Part shown: positions 38,297 to 48,250 of the stretch, piece after piece
Numbering within the stretch: the first letter of the stretch is position 1
How the letters are laid out: each line of letters begins with the position of its first letter
Assembly (NCBI RefSeq): GCF_001690655.1
Contig: NZ_LZHQ01000005.1
Location: forward strand, 1-64,000
From: Gilliamella sp. Occ3-1
GTDB lineage: Bacteria; Pseudomonadota; Gammaproteobacteria; Enterobacterales; Orbaceae
Length of the DNA stretch: 64,000 nt
Direction of reading: 5' to 3'
Notes under the pieces: model-generated
Told to the model about the DNA's origin: nothing
The model's input: only the letters and a program-made list of their open reading frames with translations
Databases searched by the model: none
Translations under genes and position numbers: made by a program

Positions 38297-39568
38297 TTAT
38301 TTTGAGCAAAGATAATAGTTGATAATGTTAAAAAGCCTATGTAGTGCGCCTTGATTTTGTTTTAATACTTGATACGCGTGTTCGCCAATTTGTTGACTAC
38401 GCGTTTTATTTTCTAAAAGCCCATTAATCGCTGAATAAAGGGAATCGGCTGTGCTAGCACAAATGATCATGCCATCAGCTGAAATAAGTTGCTCACAAAT
38501 CACTTTAAAATTGAAAAAATGTTCGCCACTAATGATTGGAATGTGGTGAAGTGCGGGTTCTAATGGATTATGCCCTCCATGTTTCACTAAACTGCCACCA
38601 ACGAAGGCGATATCGGCAATACCATAAAGTTCTATTAATTCTCCCATCGTATCACCCAAAATGACTTGGATTTGTTTAGCAGGAATTTGGCCGCTACTGC
38701 GGTTTATATAATTTAATCCGCAATCATTAATTAATTTTTCGACGGTTTTAAAGCGTTCTGGGTGGCGGGGGACAATAATCAATAATAAATAGGGATATTT
38801 TTGTAATAACCGCTTAAAGGCAGATAAGATGATTTCATCTTCTCCATTATGTGTACTTGCGGCAATAAAGATAGGGCGGTCTAATTGCCACCGCTGTTTT
38901 AGCGTTTTGATTTTTTGCTGTTGTTGATCTGTTAAATCAATATCAAATTTAATACTACCGGTTATTGTTAAGCGATCACGGGGTAAACCCAGTGAAATAA
39001 AACGTTCCCCATCTTGCTTATTTTGTGCGGCAATTGCACTAATTTTTGATAGTAAATTGCTAATGGATCGCCCGAGTTTACTGTATCGATTAGCTGAACG
39101 TTCTGATAATCTGGCATTGGCAATAATTAGCTGAATATTTCGTTTATAACACTGACAGATAAAATTAGGCCAAAGCTCAGTTTCCATAATGATCACTAAT
39201 TTGGGCTTAACCGTATTTAAAAAACGATTTATCGCGCAGGGCAAATCATAAGGTAAATATACATGGCTGACGCTATCACCAAGTAATGACTTAACTTGCT
39301 CTGAGCCTGTTGGCGTCATGGTGGTAACTGTGATAGGTAAACTAGGATACTGTTGTTTAAGTGCTTTGATTAGTGGGATGGCTGCTATCGTTTCACCCAC
39401 CGATACGGCATGCACTAAAATACCGTTAGATTTAACTTTATTTTTGCAAAAACCATAGCGTTCAAGCCAACGCTTTCGATAAGCTGGTGCTTTACGACTA
39501 CGCCAAAGCAGTCTTAGCCAAACCAGTGGTTGAATCAAATACAATAAAAAAGTATATAAAATTTGCAT
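38297..39568 (-). CDS. waaA: Kdo transferase WaaA
   Basis: WaaA transfers 3-deoxy-D-manno-octulosonate to lipid IVA at the inner face of the inner membrane. An N-terminal membrane anchor (FLLYLIQPLVWLRLLW) is followed by a GT-B fold. HAVSVGE near residue 57 contains the catalytic Glu, and METELWPN and GGSLVKHGGHNPLEP are family signatures for CMP-Kdo binding. 423 residues. It is 5 bp from orn, so hemH, waaA and orn form one transcription unit. Confidence 0.95.
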   Translation of the reverse strand: MQILYTFLLYLIQPLVWLRLLWRSRKAPAYRKRWLERYGFCKNKVKSNGILVHAVSVGETIAAIPLIKALKQQYPSLPITVTTMTPTGSEQVKSLLGDSVSHVYLPYDLPCAINRFLNTVKPKLVIIMETELWPNFICQCYKRNIQLIIANARLSERSANRYSKLGRSISNLLSKISAIAAQNKQDGERFISLGLPRDRLTITGSIKFDIDLTDQQQQKIKTLKQRWQLDRPIFIAASTHNGEDEIILSAFKRLLQKYPYLLLIIVPRHPERFKTVEKLINDCGLNYINRSSGQIPAKQIQVILGDTMGELIELYGIADIAFVGGSLVKHGGHNPLEPALHHIPIISGEHFFNFKVICEQLISADGMIICASTADSLYSAINGLLENKTRSQQIGEHAYQVLKQNQGALHRLFNIINYYLCSK

Positions 39569-39573
39569 ACTAA

Positions 39574-40140
39574 TTATAAGTTGGTTAGATCAAAAAAGTG
39601 TTCACGGTAATAAACAAGTTCAGCAATTGAGTCACGAATATCATCAAGAGCTTGATGAGAACTCTGTTTGCTAATCCCTTTTAGTATTTCAGGTTTCCAA
39701 CGTTTAGCTAATTCTTTAATTGTGCTGACATCTAAATAGCGATAATGAAAATAACTTTCTAAATTAGGCATATAGTTAAATAAAAAACGACGGTCTTGTC
39801 CAATAGTATTACCACAAATTGGAGAGCTGTTTTCTGGTACCCATTGTTTTAAAAATTCGATGGTTTGTTGTTCGGCCTGTTGTTCACTAATAGTACTTTT
39901 GCGAACACGCTCAATAAGTCCTGATTTGCCATGGGTGTTTTGATTCCACTCATCCATTAATGCTAATTGCTCATCAGATTGATGAACTGCAATCACAGGT
40001 CCTTCAGCAAGAATATTTAAGTTAGAATCGGTAACAATGGTTGCGATCTCAATAATGCGATCAGTTATTGGATTGAGTCCAGTCATTTCAAGATCTATCC
40101 AAATAAGATTGTTACTATTAATTTGAGATTGTTTGTTCAT
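39574..40140 (-). CDS. orn: Oligoribonuclease
   Basis: Orn degrades two- to five-nucleotide RNAs to mononucleotides, and is usually essential. DEDDh catalytic residues appear in WIDLEMTGL (D, E), in [11 protein letters not shown] (D) and in [13 protein letters not shown] (H, D). 188 residues versus 181 in E. coli. It is divergent from rsgA, the same arrangement as in E. coli. Confidence 0.97.
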   Translation of the reverse strand: MNKQSQINSNNLIWIDLEMTGLNPITDRIIEIATIVTDSNLNILAEGPVIAVHQSDEQLALMDEWNQNTHGKSGLIERVRKSTISEQQAEQQTIEFLKQWVPENSSPICGNTIGQDRRFLFNYMPNLESYFHYRYLDVSTIKELAKRWKPEILKGISKQSSHQALDDIRDSIAELVYYREHFFDLTNL

Positions 40141-40210
40141 AATTTGCTATAGAGATTTTCTTTTTGATACTGAGTAGTGTAGCATAACTGACAATCTGTT
40201 TTAGTAAAAA

Positions 40211-41248
40211 ATGAGTACTATGGCAAAAAATAAACTATCCAATAATCAAAAAAGACGTGTAGCGGCAAAACATCAGCAACGATTAGCAATAAAGCAAGAT
40301 GAGAGTCTAGCAAATTTTTCGTCACCTCGTGACGGTGTAGTAATAAGTCGTTTTGGTAAGTCTGCTGATGTTGAAGATAGTGCAGGTCTTATTTATCGTT
40401 GTAGTATTCGTCGCACGTTACCTTCGATAGTCACTGGTGATAAAGTAGTATGGCGCGAAAGTTTAGAGCCAAACACCAATGGTATTATTGAAGCGGTTCA
40501 CCCGAGACATTCTGAACTTGTCCGGCCTGATTTTTATGATGGCGTTAAACCCGTTGCCGCAAATGTTGATCAAATCGTGATTATTTCGGCTGTCTTGCCA
40601 GAATTATCACTAAATATTATCGATCGTTATTTAGTTGCTTGTGAATGCACGGATATAAAACCTATTATTGTTTTAAACAAAATTGATTTACTTAATGATG
40701 ATCAACGCACTGAAGTTGAAAAAAAGTTGACGATTTATACTCATATCGGTTATCAAGTTTTGTATGTCTCATGTCAAAATCAACAAGGCATTGCTGTATT
40801 ACAAGAAGTTTTGCAAGGTAAGATTTCCATTTTAGTTGGGCAGTCTGGTGTGGGAAAATCAAGTATTATTAATTTACTGTTACCTCATCAATCACAATCA
40901 GTTATGACTGGAGGTATTTCAGAAATATCCAGACTTGGTCAACATACAACTACTTCCTCTCGGCTTTACCACTTACCAAATGGTGGAGATATTATTGACT
41001 CACCAGGGATCCGCGAATTCGGTTTATGGCACTTAGAGCCTGAACAAGTGATTAGTGGTTTTAAAGAATTTGATAATTATTTAGGCGGTTGCCACTTTCG
41101 CGATTGTAATCACTTTGATACGCCAGGTTGTTTACTACAAAAAGCAGTACAAGACGGTAAAATTGCACCATCAAGGCTTGATAACTATCATCGGATTTTA
41201 CAGACAATGCAAGAAGTTAAGGCAAAAACTAACAAAATCTATAAATAA
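40211..41248 (+). CDS. rsgA: Ribosome small-subunit biogenesis GTPase RsgA
   Basis: RsgA checks late 30S maturation. An N-terminal OB fold is followed by a circularly permuted GTPase with G4 (VLNKIDLL) before G1 ([10 protein letters not shown]) and G3 (DSPGI). The C-terminal zinc motif is [16 protein letters not shown]. 345 residues. The true start may be the fourth codon (ATG 40220, [10 protein letters not shown]), which aligns with E. coli; no clear Shine-Dalgarno decides. Confidence 0.95.
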   Translation: MSTMAKNKLSNNQKRRVAAKHQQRLAIKQDESLANFSSPRDGVVISRFGKSADVEDSAGLIYRCSIRRTLPSIVTGDKVVWRESLEPNTNGIIEAVHPRHSELVRPDFYDGVKPVAANVDQIVIISAVLPELSLNIIDRYLVACECTDIKPIIVLNKIDLLNDDQRTEVEKKLTIYTHIGYQVLYVSCQNQQGIAVLQEVLQGKISILVGQSGVGKSSIINLLLPHQSQSVMTGGISEISRLGQHTTTSSRLYHLPNGGDIIDSPGIREFGLWHLEPEQVISGFKEFDNYLGGCHFRDCNHFDTPGCLLQKAVQDGKIAPSRLDNYHRILQTMQEVKAKTNKIYK

Positions 41249-41391
41249 TCAGCTTAATTCATGTATAACAAAAATTAAATAAGTTGTATTTGTGTTCGAG
41301 TCATTACTGTAATTACTTGCTGCTCACAATTAGTGGTAACCTTCTTGAAAGTCATTGCTAGATTGTGAGCAACGAATATGTTATTTAACAT

Positions 41392-41934
41392 CTATTTTTT
41401 TAATGCAAAACCAATAGCTACATATGCCCAACCTTGGAAAATAAGGTCAATACCTAAAAACATACCTAATACCCAAAGACTATCATATGGCCAACCTGCA
41501 ATAATCATAAATCCTAAAATTAATGTAATAATCCCTGAAGTTAAAACCCATCCCCAACGAGGTAAATTGCGGTTATTCATAGCCGCAAATATTTGTGTAA
41601 AGCCGCTCATAATTAGCAAGAATGAAATCACCAATGTTAAGGCTGATGAAACCGCAACAGGTTGGAAAAATGACATTAGACCAATAAAAATGTATAAAAT
41701 TCCCATTACTGACCATAATGCTGACTGACCAAAATCTTTAATACGAAATGAATGTAGCGCTTGGGCAATACCTGCAATTAAAATTAATGAACCAATAAAA
41801 TAAACAGAAAAGACGGTTGCCATGAACTGATAACCTAATGCTAAGCCCCCCAATATAATTAAAATAACACCAACTAAAATAAACCAGCTTGATTTTTCTT
41901 TAAGATTGTAGACTTTGTTTTCGTTAGATATCAT
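41392..41934 (-). CDS. hdeD: HdeD-family membrane protein (DUF308)
   Basis: A 180-residue protein with six predicted spans in three hairpin repeats, typical of HdeD/DUF308 proteins (IILGGLALGYQF, IYIFIGLMSFFQP, LILGFMIIAGWP). E. coli HdeD contributes to acid resistance at high cell density by an unknown mechanism. It converges with rsgA. No hdeA or hdeB lies nearby, so the role in acid stress is only inferred from the family. Confidence 0.85.
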   Translation of the reverse strand: MISNENKVYNLKEKSSWFILVGVILIILGGLALGYQFMATVFSVYFIGSLILIAGIAQALHSFRIKDFGQSALWSVMGILYIFIGLMSFFQPVAVSSALTLVISFLLIMSGFTQIFAAMNNRNLPRWGWVLTSGIITLILGFMIIAGWPYDSLWVLGMFLGIDLIFQGWAYVAIGFALKK

Positions 41935-42129
41935 GTTATTTACCTATTTTTATAAGTTAATTTTGGATTTCAAATTAAAACCACTTTTTAAGACTTATAG
42001 TTTGTCAATGGTGATTTAGTAAATGAAAAGAAAGGTAGTGAAGGTACAATTTATTGCACAGTAATTAGTTTTTGTTCAAACTGTTACTGTGCATATAAAT
42101 TAGTTAATATAATAAATCTAATTTTAGAA

Positions 42130-43803
42130 TTAATCTTTATCTTTCAGTGCTTCTTCTAGCGTTGAATAGAACATTAGTTTGTTAGAAATTGGAACAATTT
42201 TTGCGCGAGCTAATGTTTTTAATGGTTGAAACTGTAACTCACAAATTGATAGATCAACTTGTTCAGGTAGTTCATCAATAAAATGAATTAAAGCATTGAG
42301 CCCACCAGCATCAAGAATAGGTACCGCATCCCATTGTAGCACTATGTGTTCATATCCATTAATCTTTTGATAGATTTCTAAAAATGTACGTTCAGCGGCA
42401 GCAAAAAATAGTGGCCCGTTAATACGTAGCACTAAGGTTTTATCGTTACTGCGATTAAGTTCAACTAAGCGAGTCATGCGGGCGATACGGCGCATAAATA
42501 GGATTGAAGCAAGTATAATCCCAAGTGTAATTGCAATCACCATATCAAATAGCACTGTTAACGACATGCAAATAAGCATAATCAAGATATCATCTTTAGG
42601 AGCACATTTGATAATATAAATGACGCGTTGAACTGCACTCATATTCCATGCCACGATAAGTAATAATGCCGCCATAGCAGAAAGTGGGATAAATGATAAT
42701 GCTGGTGCGAAGCAAATAAGAGCAAGTAAAACAACTAAAGAATGCAAAACGGCTGCAATAGGCGAGGTTGCACCTGCTTTGACATTTGCCGCTGAACGTG
42801 CAATAGCCGCTGTTGCTGAAATGCCACCAAAAAATGGTGCAATAATATTACCTAAACCTTGGCCAATGAGTTCACTATTTGAGTGGTGTTTAGTGTGTGT
42901 CATTTCATCTAATACCACAGCACAGAGTAATGACTCAATTGCGCATAACATTGCCATGGTCAGTGAAATTGGCAGTAAGGCAGTAAATGTTGACCAATCC
43001 CAAGTAAAATCAGCGTGCTGCCAAGGTAAAATAAACTCTGGTAGAACAGAGGGTATGCCATGACCTATAGTATTATCAGCTAGTGTATAGGTAAATCGTG
43101 AACCAATTGTTTCAATTTGATAGCCAAATTGATTAAAAATAAACATGACAGCAATACCAGCAATTAGAGCTGGTAGGTGTCCTGATATTTTAAGTCTAAG
43201 TTTTGGCCATACTATTAACACAATCAGTGTTACTACACCGACTAAAGTGTCAGCAATATTAATGGTTGGTAGTGTTTTAGCTAGTTCCGTAACTTTACCA
43301 ATATAACTTTCTGGCATATGCTCAAGTGTTAAACCAAAAAAATCTTTAATTTGCATGGTTGCTATAGTTATGGCAATGCCCGATGTGAAACCTAATACAA
43401 CGGGTAAAGGAATATATTCGATTAATCTACCTAATCGAATTAATCCCATTAATACAAGAAATATACCGGATAGCAATGTTGCAATTAGTAGTCCAGATAA
43501 TCCGTATTGTAATGATACAGGGTATAAAATAACTACAAATGCTGCTGTAGGTCCAGAAACACTAAACCTTGAACCACCTGTTAATGCAATGATAAAACCA
43601 CCTATAATTGCTGTGTATAGACCATGCTGTGGTGGTACACCACTAGCAATAGCTAGTGCCATTGCTAGTGGTATAGCAATAATCCCAACAGTTATTCCAG
43701 CTATTAAATCTTTGATAAAACGAGTTGTGTTGTAAGGGGTACTTATACATGCAGATATAAATGCACAGCTAATTTTTGTACCAGAAAGGCCATATAATTT
43801 CAT
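42130..43803 (-). CDS. dauA: SulP-family anion transporter DauA (YchM)
   Basis: This 557-residue protein matches E. coli DauA throughout. It starts with [24 protein letters not shown], has the family core [20 protein letters not shown], and ends with a STAS domain (about 440-557, [15 protein letters not shown] ... [12 protein letters not shown]). DauA is reported to import succinate and other C4-dicarboxylates at acid pH; other SulP proteins move sulfate or bicarbonate. It is a single gene with no carbonic anhydrase next to it. Confidence 0.92.
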   Translation of the reverse strand: MKLYGLSGTKISCAFISACISTPYNTTRFIKDLIAGITVGIIAIPLAMALAIASGVPPQHGLYTAIIGGFIIALTGGSRFSVSGPTAAFVVILYPVSLQYGLSGLLIATLLSGIFLVLMGLIRLGRLIEYIPLPVVLGFTSGIAITIATMQIKDFFGLTLEHMPESYIGKVTELAKTLPTINIADTLVGVVTLIVLIVWPKLRLKISGHLPALIAGIAVMFIFNQFGYQIETIGSRFTYTLADNTIGHGIPSVLPEFILPWQHADFTWDWSTFTALLPISLTMAMLCAIESLLCAVVLDEMTHTKHHSNSELIGQGLGNIIAPFFGGISATAAIARSAANVKAGATSPIAAVLHSLVVLLALICFAPALSFIPLSAMAALLLIVAWNMSAVQRVIYIIKCAPKDDILIMLICMSLTVLFDMVIAITLGIILASILFMRRIARMTRLVELNRSNDKTLVLRINGPLFFAAAERTFLEIYQKINGYEHIVLQWDAVPILDAGGLNALIHFIDELPEQVDLSICELQFQPLKTLARAKIVPISNKLMFYSTLEEALKDKD

Positions 43804-44040
43804 TGTTTGTAATTAAAGAGATGTTGACTTGAATTCTTAATAAGATAATCTTTTTTAAAAAAAATAAAAGAGCGTTATAAAAATAATCATCTTTTTTATA
43901 AAATTTTTTCTAGAAAAAGTTTCATTAAAACATCATCTGTAATTGAAGTGATTTTTAGATGGTTATTTAATGATGAAGTGAAAATAATTTATTAGTTAAA
44001 ATAAATTTAAATAAATTTGATTAAATATCATAATAATAAA

Positions 44041-44069
44041 AGGCAATACTCTGTTTTGAAATATTGCCT
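44041..44069 (-). terminator. Terminator of the TrpX-type ABC operon
   Basis: AGGCAATA (44041-44048) pairs with TATTGCCT (44062-44069). On the minus strand the hairpin is followed by TTTATTATTAT, and it begins 11 bp after the ATPase stop. Confidence 0.75.
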
Positions 44070-44080
44070 ATTGTTTATCG

Positions 44081-44875
44081 TTAACCTAAAAGTAATGCAT
44101 CATCGGTAACTTTTTCACCACGTGTTTTTTCAAACATATCTAATAAATCCGTTACAGTTAATTTAGCTCGTTGTTCTCCAGATACATCAAGCACAACTTG
44201 TCCTTGATGAAGCATTACCGTTCGGGTGCCATATTCTAATGCTTGTTTCATAGAGTGAGTCACCATCATTGTTGTTAATTGGTTTTTTGAAACAATTTCA
44301 TTGGTTAGCTCTAAAACAAATTGTGCAGTTTTAGGATCAAGCGCTGCGGTATGTTCATCAAGCAATAATATTTTAGATGGCTGTAAAGTTGACATCAACA
44401 AACTAATAGCTTGCCTTTGACCTCCAGAGAGTAATCCCATCATATCCGATAATCGATTTTCAAGACCTAAATTTAAAGTAGCAAGTTTTTCTTTAAATAT
44501 TGATCTGATATTGCGATTAAGAGCTGAAGATAAGGTAAAACGATATCCTCGGTTATAAGCGATAGCGAGATTTTCTTCAATAGTTAAGTTTTCACATGTG
44601 CCAACCATGGGGTCTTGAAATACGCGAGCAACCATACCTGCTCGTTTCCATGCTGTCCAGCGAGTGACATTTTTACCATTAATAGCAATTTTTCCTGAAT
44701 CAGGAAGTAAATCACCACTAATCACATTCAATAAAGAACTTTTACCTGCTCCGTTACTACCAATTATGGTAACGAATTCACCTTCTCTAATATTCAGGTT
44801 TAGTCCTCGTAATACATGATTTTCAATTGGTGTATCCTGATTAAAAGTCAATTGTAATTGTTCAACTTTAATCAT
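44081..44875 (-). CDS. ABC transporter ATPase, TrpX-associated (COG1101 type)
   Basis: 264 residues with Walker A GSNGAGKSS, signature LLSGGQRQA, Walker B ILLLDEHTAALDPK and the switch His in VTHSMKQ. The Walker B region reads DEHTAALD instead of DEPT, a feature I associate with this COG1101 group. Last gene of the operon, 2 bp after the permease gene. It should energise import of the ligand held by the two neighbouring binding proteins. Confidence 0.88.
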   Translation of the reverse strand: MIKVEQLQLTFNQDTPIENHVLRGLNLNIREGEFVTIIGSNGAGKSSLLNVISGDLLPDSGKIAINGKNVTRWTAWKRAGMVARVFQDPMVGTCENLTIEENLAIAYNRGYRFTLSSALNRNIRSIFKEKLATLNLGLENRLSDMMGLLSGGQRQAISLLMSTLQPSKILLLDEHTAALDPKTAQFVLELTNEIVSKNQLTTMMVTHSMKQALEYGTRTVMLHQGQVVLDVSGEQRAKLTVTDLLDMFEKTRGEKVTDDALLLG

Positions 44876-44877
44876 GC

Positions 44878-45822
44878 TTACTTACCTCTTATTTTTGCGT
44901 GTTTTTTTAATTGCTTAGGCACAACAAGAGCCAGCACAACGAGTATCGCTGTAATTAGATTTAAATCTTCTGTTCCAACCCCGATTTCTTGTAAAAACTC
45001 ATTACTAAGTGCAAATGCAATAAATAAACGATATAAAATAGAACCAACAATAACTGCTAGCATCACAGCCCAAATTCGTTTAGCGGGGAATAAGCTTTCG
45101 CCAATAATAATTGATGCAAGACCGATTACAATTGTACCAACACCAATGGTGATATCAGCTCCACCTTGTGTTTGTACAAATAATGAACCTCCGAGAGCAA
45201 TTAAACCATTTGATATAGCCATACCAAGTATTGTGACTCTTCCAGTCGGAATGCCTTGCGATTTTGCCATTCGTTGGTTGGTGCCAGTTGCTCTTAAGGC
45301 CAATCCCATTTGGGTATTTAAAAACGCATTGAGTAAAGCCCAAAACACAATGACAAATCCTAAAGCCATAAGAGGTTGTACAATATATTGGTTGCTGTAA
45401 TCTTCAGCAATAAATGGTGAAAATATAGTTTTGGCATCAAGTAAAGAAAGATTAGGGGATCCTGCCATTCTTGATGTTTCATCCATAATATACGGACCAA
45501 CACCTAATATTCTTAAATTGATAGAATAGAGTCCTATCATTACAATAATACTTGATAATAATTGAAGAATATTGAGTTTAACATACAGTATTCCTGTCAT
45601 TGCTCCAGCAAGACAGCCAGCAAACATACCTAATAACGTTGCAATCCAAGGATCGATACCGATATAAATGCATAATCCACATATCGCTCCACCAAGTGGA
45701 AAACTTGCATCAGCAGTAAGATCTGGGAAATCAAGTAAACGAAACGAGATAAATACGCCCAAACTCACCAACGCATAAATAAGCCCAATTCCAATTGAGC
45801 CTAATAAAAATTCAGAAGACAT
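44878..45822 (-). CDS. ABC transporter permease, TrpX-associated (COG4120 type)
   Basis: 314 residues with about eight to nine spans. Conserved blocks FRLLDFPDLTADASFPLGGA, ALRATGTNQRMAKSQGIPT and the C-terminal ITAILVVLALVVPK match permeases encoded with COG2984 binding proteins, related to the branched-chain amino acid permease group. It is 61 bp downstream of one binding-protein gene, with a small hairpin in the gap. Confidence 0.88.
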   Translation of the reverse strand: MSSEFLLGSIGIGLIYALVSLGVFISFRLLDFPDLTADASFPLGGAICGLCIYIGIDPWIATLLGMFAGCLAGAMTGILYVKLNILQLLSSIIVMIGLYSINLRILGVGPYIMDETSRMAGSPNLSLLDAKTIFSPFIAEDYSNQYIVQPLMALGFVIVFWALLNAFLNTQMGLALRATGTNQRMAKSQGIPTGRVTILGMAISNGLIALGGSLFVQTQGGADITIGVGTIVIGLASIIIGESLFPAKRIWAVMLAVIVGSILYRLFIAFALSNEFLQEIGVGTEDLNLITAILVVLALVVPKQLKKHAKIRGK

Positions 45823-45844
45823 GAAAAAAATCCATAAAAGTTAA

Positions 45845-45860
45845 CCGCCAAAGTTGGCGG
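45845..45860 (-). terminator. Small hairpin between binding protein and permease genes
   Basis: CCGCCA and TGGCGG pair around AAGT. On the minus strand the hairpin is followed by TTAACTTTTATGGATTTTTTT. It may lower expression of permease and ATPase relative to the binding protein, or protect the upstream mRNA end. Confidence 0.5.
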
Positions 45861-45883
45861 CTTAGTTATAAAAAAAGTAAAAA

Positions 45884-46861
45884 TTATTTTTCAACAATTT
45901 TGGTAGCTGATTTTAATACATTTTCAGATAATATAACACCTTGGCGTTCAGCCGCTTTTTTATTAATTGTTAATTGAGTAACATTACCCACTTGTGGTGG
46001 AATATCACCAGGATTTTCGCCGTTAAGTATACGGATAACAATTTTACCAGCTTGACGACCAAGATCATAATAACTCATGCCTAAAGCGGCAATAGCACCA
46101 CGTTCTGCCGATTCAGGGTTGGATGCAATAAGAGGAATTTTACTTTCATTAGCCACTTTTGCTAAAGCTTCATAAGCAGAAACCACATTATTATCGGTAG
46201 TAGTATAAATCATATCAACCTTACCTTTTAAACTTCTAGCCGCAGTAGATATATCAGAAGTGCGTTGCGCAGGAGCGGCAATAATTTTCATACCTCGTTT
46301 TTCTAGCTCATTTTGTAATTGTTTTAGTATGATTGTTGAGTTAACTTCGCTAGGGCTATAAACATAACCAATGTTTTTAGCATCAGGTTTTATTTTTAGC
46401 ATCATATCGATTTGAGAATCTAGTGATAAGGCGTCAGATACGCCTGTTACATTTGTTTTTGATGCATCCCAACTTGGGGTTAATTTAGCTGCTACGGGAT
46501 CGGTAACGGCAGTGAAAACAATAGGAATAAGTTTTGTTGTAGCAACTAATGCTTGCGAACTTGGCGTGGCAATTCCTACAATAACATCTGGTTTATTTGC
46601 TACAAATTGTTTAGCAATTTGGGCTGCATTTGCACTACTACCTTGTGCGCTTAAAAATTGTAACTTTAAATTTTTTCCAGCAATATAACCGCTATCTTTT
46701 AACTCATCCTCAACACCTTTACGCACATTATCTAATGCGGGATGTTCAACAATTGCTGTAATGGCAACAAATTTTTGTTCGGTTTTAGACTCAGCGAAAG
46801 AATAAAATGTTGCTAACGATAAACTAAGTAACATACAAAGTTTAATGATAGAATTACGCAT
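45884..46861 (-). CDS. ABC substrate-binding protein, TrpX family (copy 1)
   Basis: A periplasmic binding protein of the COG2984 family, predicted to bind aromatic or other amino acids (TrpX/TrpXYZ-type importers). The signal peptide is MRNSIIKLCMLLSLSLATFY followed by SFAES. Family blocks are ITAIVEHPALDNVR, GSSANAAQIAKQFV, YSPSEVNSTI and TTTDNNVVSAYEAL. I take ATG 46861 because AGGAG lies 6 nt upstream; the frame is open another 39 codons. 325 residues. It is clearly a paralogue of the next gene. Confidence 0.9.
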   Translation of the reverse strand: MRNSIIKLCMLLSLSLATFYSFAESKTEQKFVAITAIVEHPALDNVRKGVEDELKDSGYIAGKNLKLQFLSAQGSSANAAQIAKQFVANKPDVIVGIATPSSQALVATTKLIPIVFTAVTDPVAAKLTPSWDASKTNVTGVSDALSLDSQIDMMLKIKPDAKNIGYVYSPSEVNSTIILKQLQNELEKRGMKIIAAPAQRTSDISTAARSLKGKVDMIYTTTDNNVVSAYEALAKVANESKIPLIASNPESAERGAIAALGMSYYDLGRQAGKIVIRILNGENPGDIPPQVGNVTQLTINKKAAERQGVILSENVLKSATKIVEK

Positions 46862-47028
46862 AGAGCACTCCTGTAATGTTTTTTTTACAATCAAGCTAAA
46901 TATTAAGTTACTATAAAACAAAAAAAGATAATTTTCTAGTATAAAAACAGCTATGAGTGTAAATTTTTTATTACACATTGTCGGTGATTTGATGTTAATC
47001 CAGTTATTGGATTACTGTAGGTTATATT

Positions 47029-47059
47029 TTTTGCTCACCTAACTACTAAGTGAGCAAAA
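47029..47059 (-). terminator. Terminator between the two binding-protein genes
   Basis: TTTTGCTCAC (47029-47038) pairs perfectly with GTGAGCAAAA (47050-47059). On the minus strand the right arm runs into AAAAAATATAAC after a TTTT start, about 33 bp past the stop of copy 2. The two paralogues are therefore probably separate transcripts. Confidence 0.65.
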
Positions 47060-47091
47060 TTGTTAATTAATTTTAGTGAAGTAGGGCTTGA

Positions 47092-48051
47092 TTATTTTCC
47101 TATGACTTTGTCAGCAGATTGAATTACCTCAGGAGGCAAAGCAACCCCTTGTTTTTTAGCTGCATCAGTATTAACAACAAGGCGTAATGCTTGCCCTATT
47201 TCTGGAGTTATACTTCCTGGTTTTTCACCTTTTAATATGCGCACAACAAGCTTACCTGATTGGCGTCCTACATCATAGTAGCTCATGCCGTATGCAGCAA
47301 CGGCTCCTCGTTCAATCGCATCAGGGAACGATGCTAAAAGAGGAATTTTATTTTCATTTGCAAATTTGACTAATGACTCATAGGCTGAAACAACATTATT
47401 ATCGGTTGTCGTATAAATTAAGTCTACTTTACCTTTTAATGTATTGGCAGCAGTTGAAATATCAGCAGTTCGTTGAGCTGGTACCGCAATAAAATTAATA
47501 TTTTGTTGAGATAAAAGAGTTTGTAGATTTTTTAATACCACAGTTGAATTAATTTCACTTGGACTATAAATATATCCTACTGATTTAACATTAGGTACAA
47601 TTTTTTTCATAAATTCGATTTGTGGGCCAATTTCTTGATAATCTGATACACCAGTAATGTTTGTGCCAGCGGGTTGCCAATCTTTAATTAATTTAGCGGC
47701 GATAGGATCGGTAATTCCAGCAAATACAATAGGAATTTGTTTGGTCGCTGCAGCTGTTGCTTGTGCACTTGGTGTCGCAATTGCTACAATAACATCAGGT
47801 TTTGATGCGACAAATTGCCTTGCAATTTGAGCGGCAGTAGCGCTACTTCCTTGTGCACTTTTGTATTGGACAGTTAAATTTTTGTTTAACGTATAGCCGC
47901 TGTCTGCTAATTCATCTTTAACACCATCGCGGATTTGATCTAATGAAGGATGTTCAACAATTGCCGTAATGGCCACATTTTTAATTGTATCTGCAAAACT
48001 TAAAAAAGGTGTAAGCAATAATATTGTTACTAATAAAATAAAACGTTTCAT
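47092..48051 (-). CDS. ABC substrate-binding protein, TrpX family (copy 2)
   Basis: 319 residues with a signal peptide (MKRFILLVTILLLTPFLSFA) and the same blocks as copy 1: ITAIVEHPSLDQIR, QGSSATAAQIARQFV, YSPSEINSTVVL, TTTDNNVVSAYESL and AYGMSYYDVGRQSGK. By eye the two mature proteins share well over half their residues, so this is a tandem duplication. It has no permease or ATPase of its own and presumably uses the downstream ones, widening substrate range or abundance. The ligand is unknown. Confidence 0.9.
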   Translation of the reverse strand: MKRFILLVTILLLTPFLSFADTIKNVAITAIVEHPSLDQIRDGVKDELADSGYTLNKNLTVQYKSAQGSSATAAQIARQFVASKPDVIVAIATPSAQATAAATKQIPIVFAGITDPIAAKLIKDWQPAGTNITGVSDYQEIGPQIEFMKKIVPNVKSVGYIYSPSEINSTVVLKNLQTLLSQQNINFIAVPAQRTADISTAANTLKGKVDLIYTTTDNNVVSAYESLVKFANENKIPLLASFPDAIERGAVAAYGMSYYDVGRQSGKLVVRILKGEKPGSITPEIGQALRLVVNTDAAKKQGVALPPEVIQSADKVIGK

Positions 48052-48250
48052 GAATTAAACTCGCAAACTAGTACAATAGTTTAATTCTAGCTTTATTAAT
48101 CAAAAATGTGAAGCTGTATTTTATTTATTTGATGATCATGTTACAAAATAATCGTTATTGTAAAATAGTTAAATAATTAATGAGCTTTGAATGAATTATT
48201 TCATATTCGATATAATGCCTATAAAACTATATTATCAGTATCTTTGTTTT

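Noticed and set aside
21545..42046. 15-bp identity AAAGGTAGTGAAGGT near 21546 and 42032 as a repeat family
   Set aside because: Only the 15 bases match and the flanks differ; in 64 kb of AT-rich DNA this may be chance, unlike the 44-bp repeat.
42779..43735. Plus-strand frames of 94 and 126 codons opposite dauA
   Set aside because: The minus-strand frame is a full-length DauA match; these are shadows.
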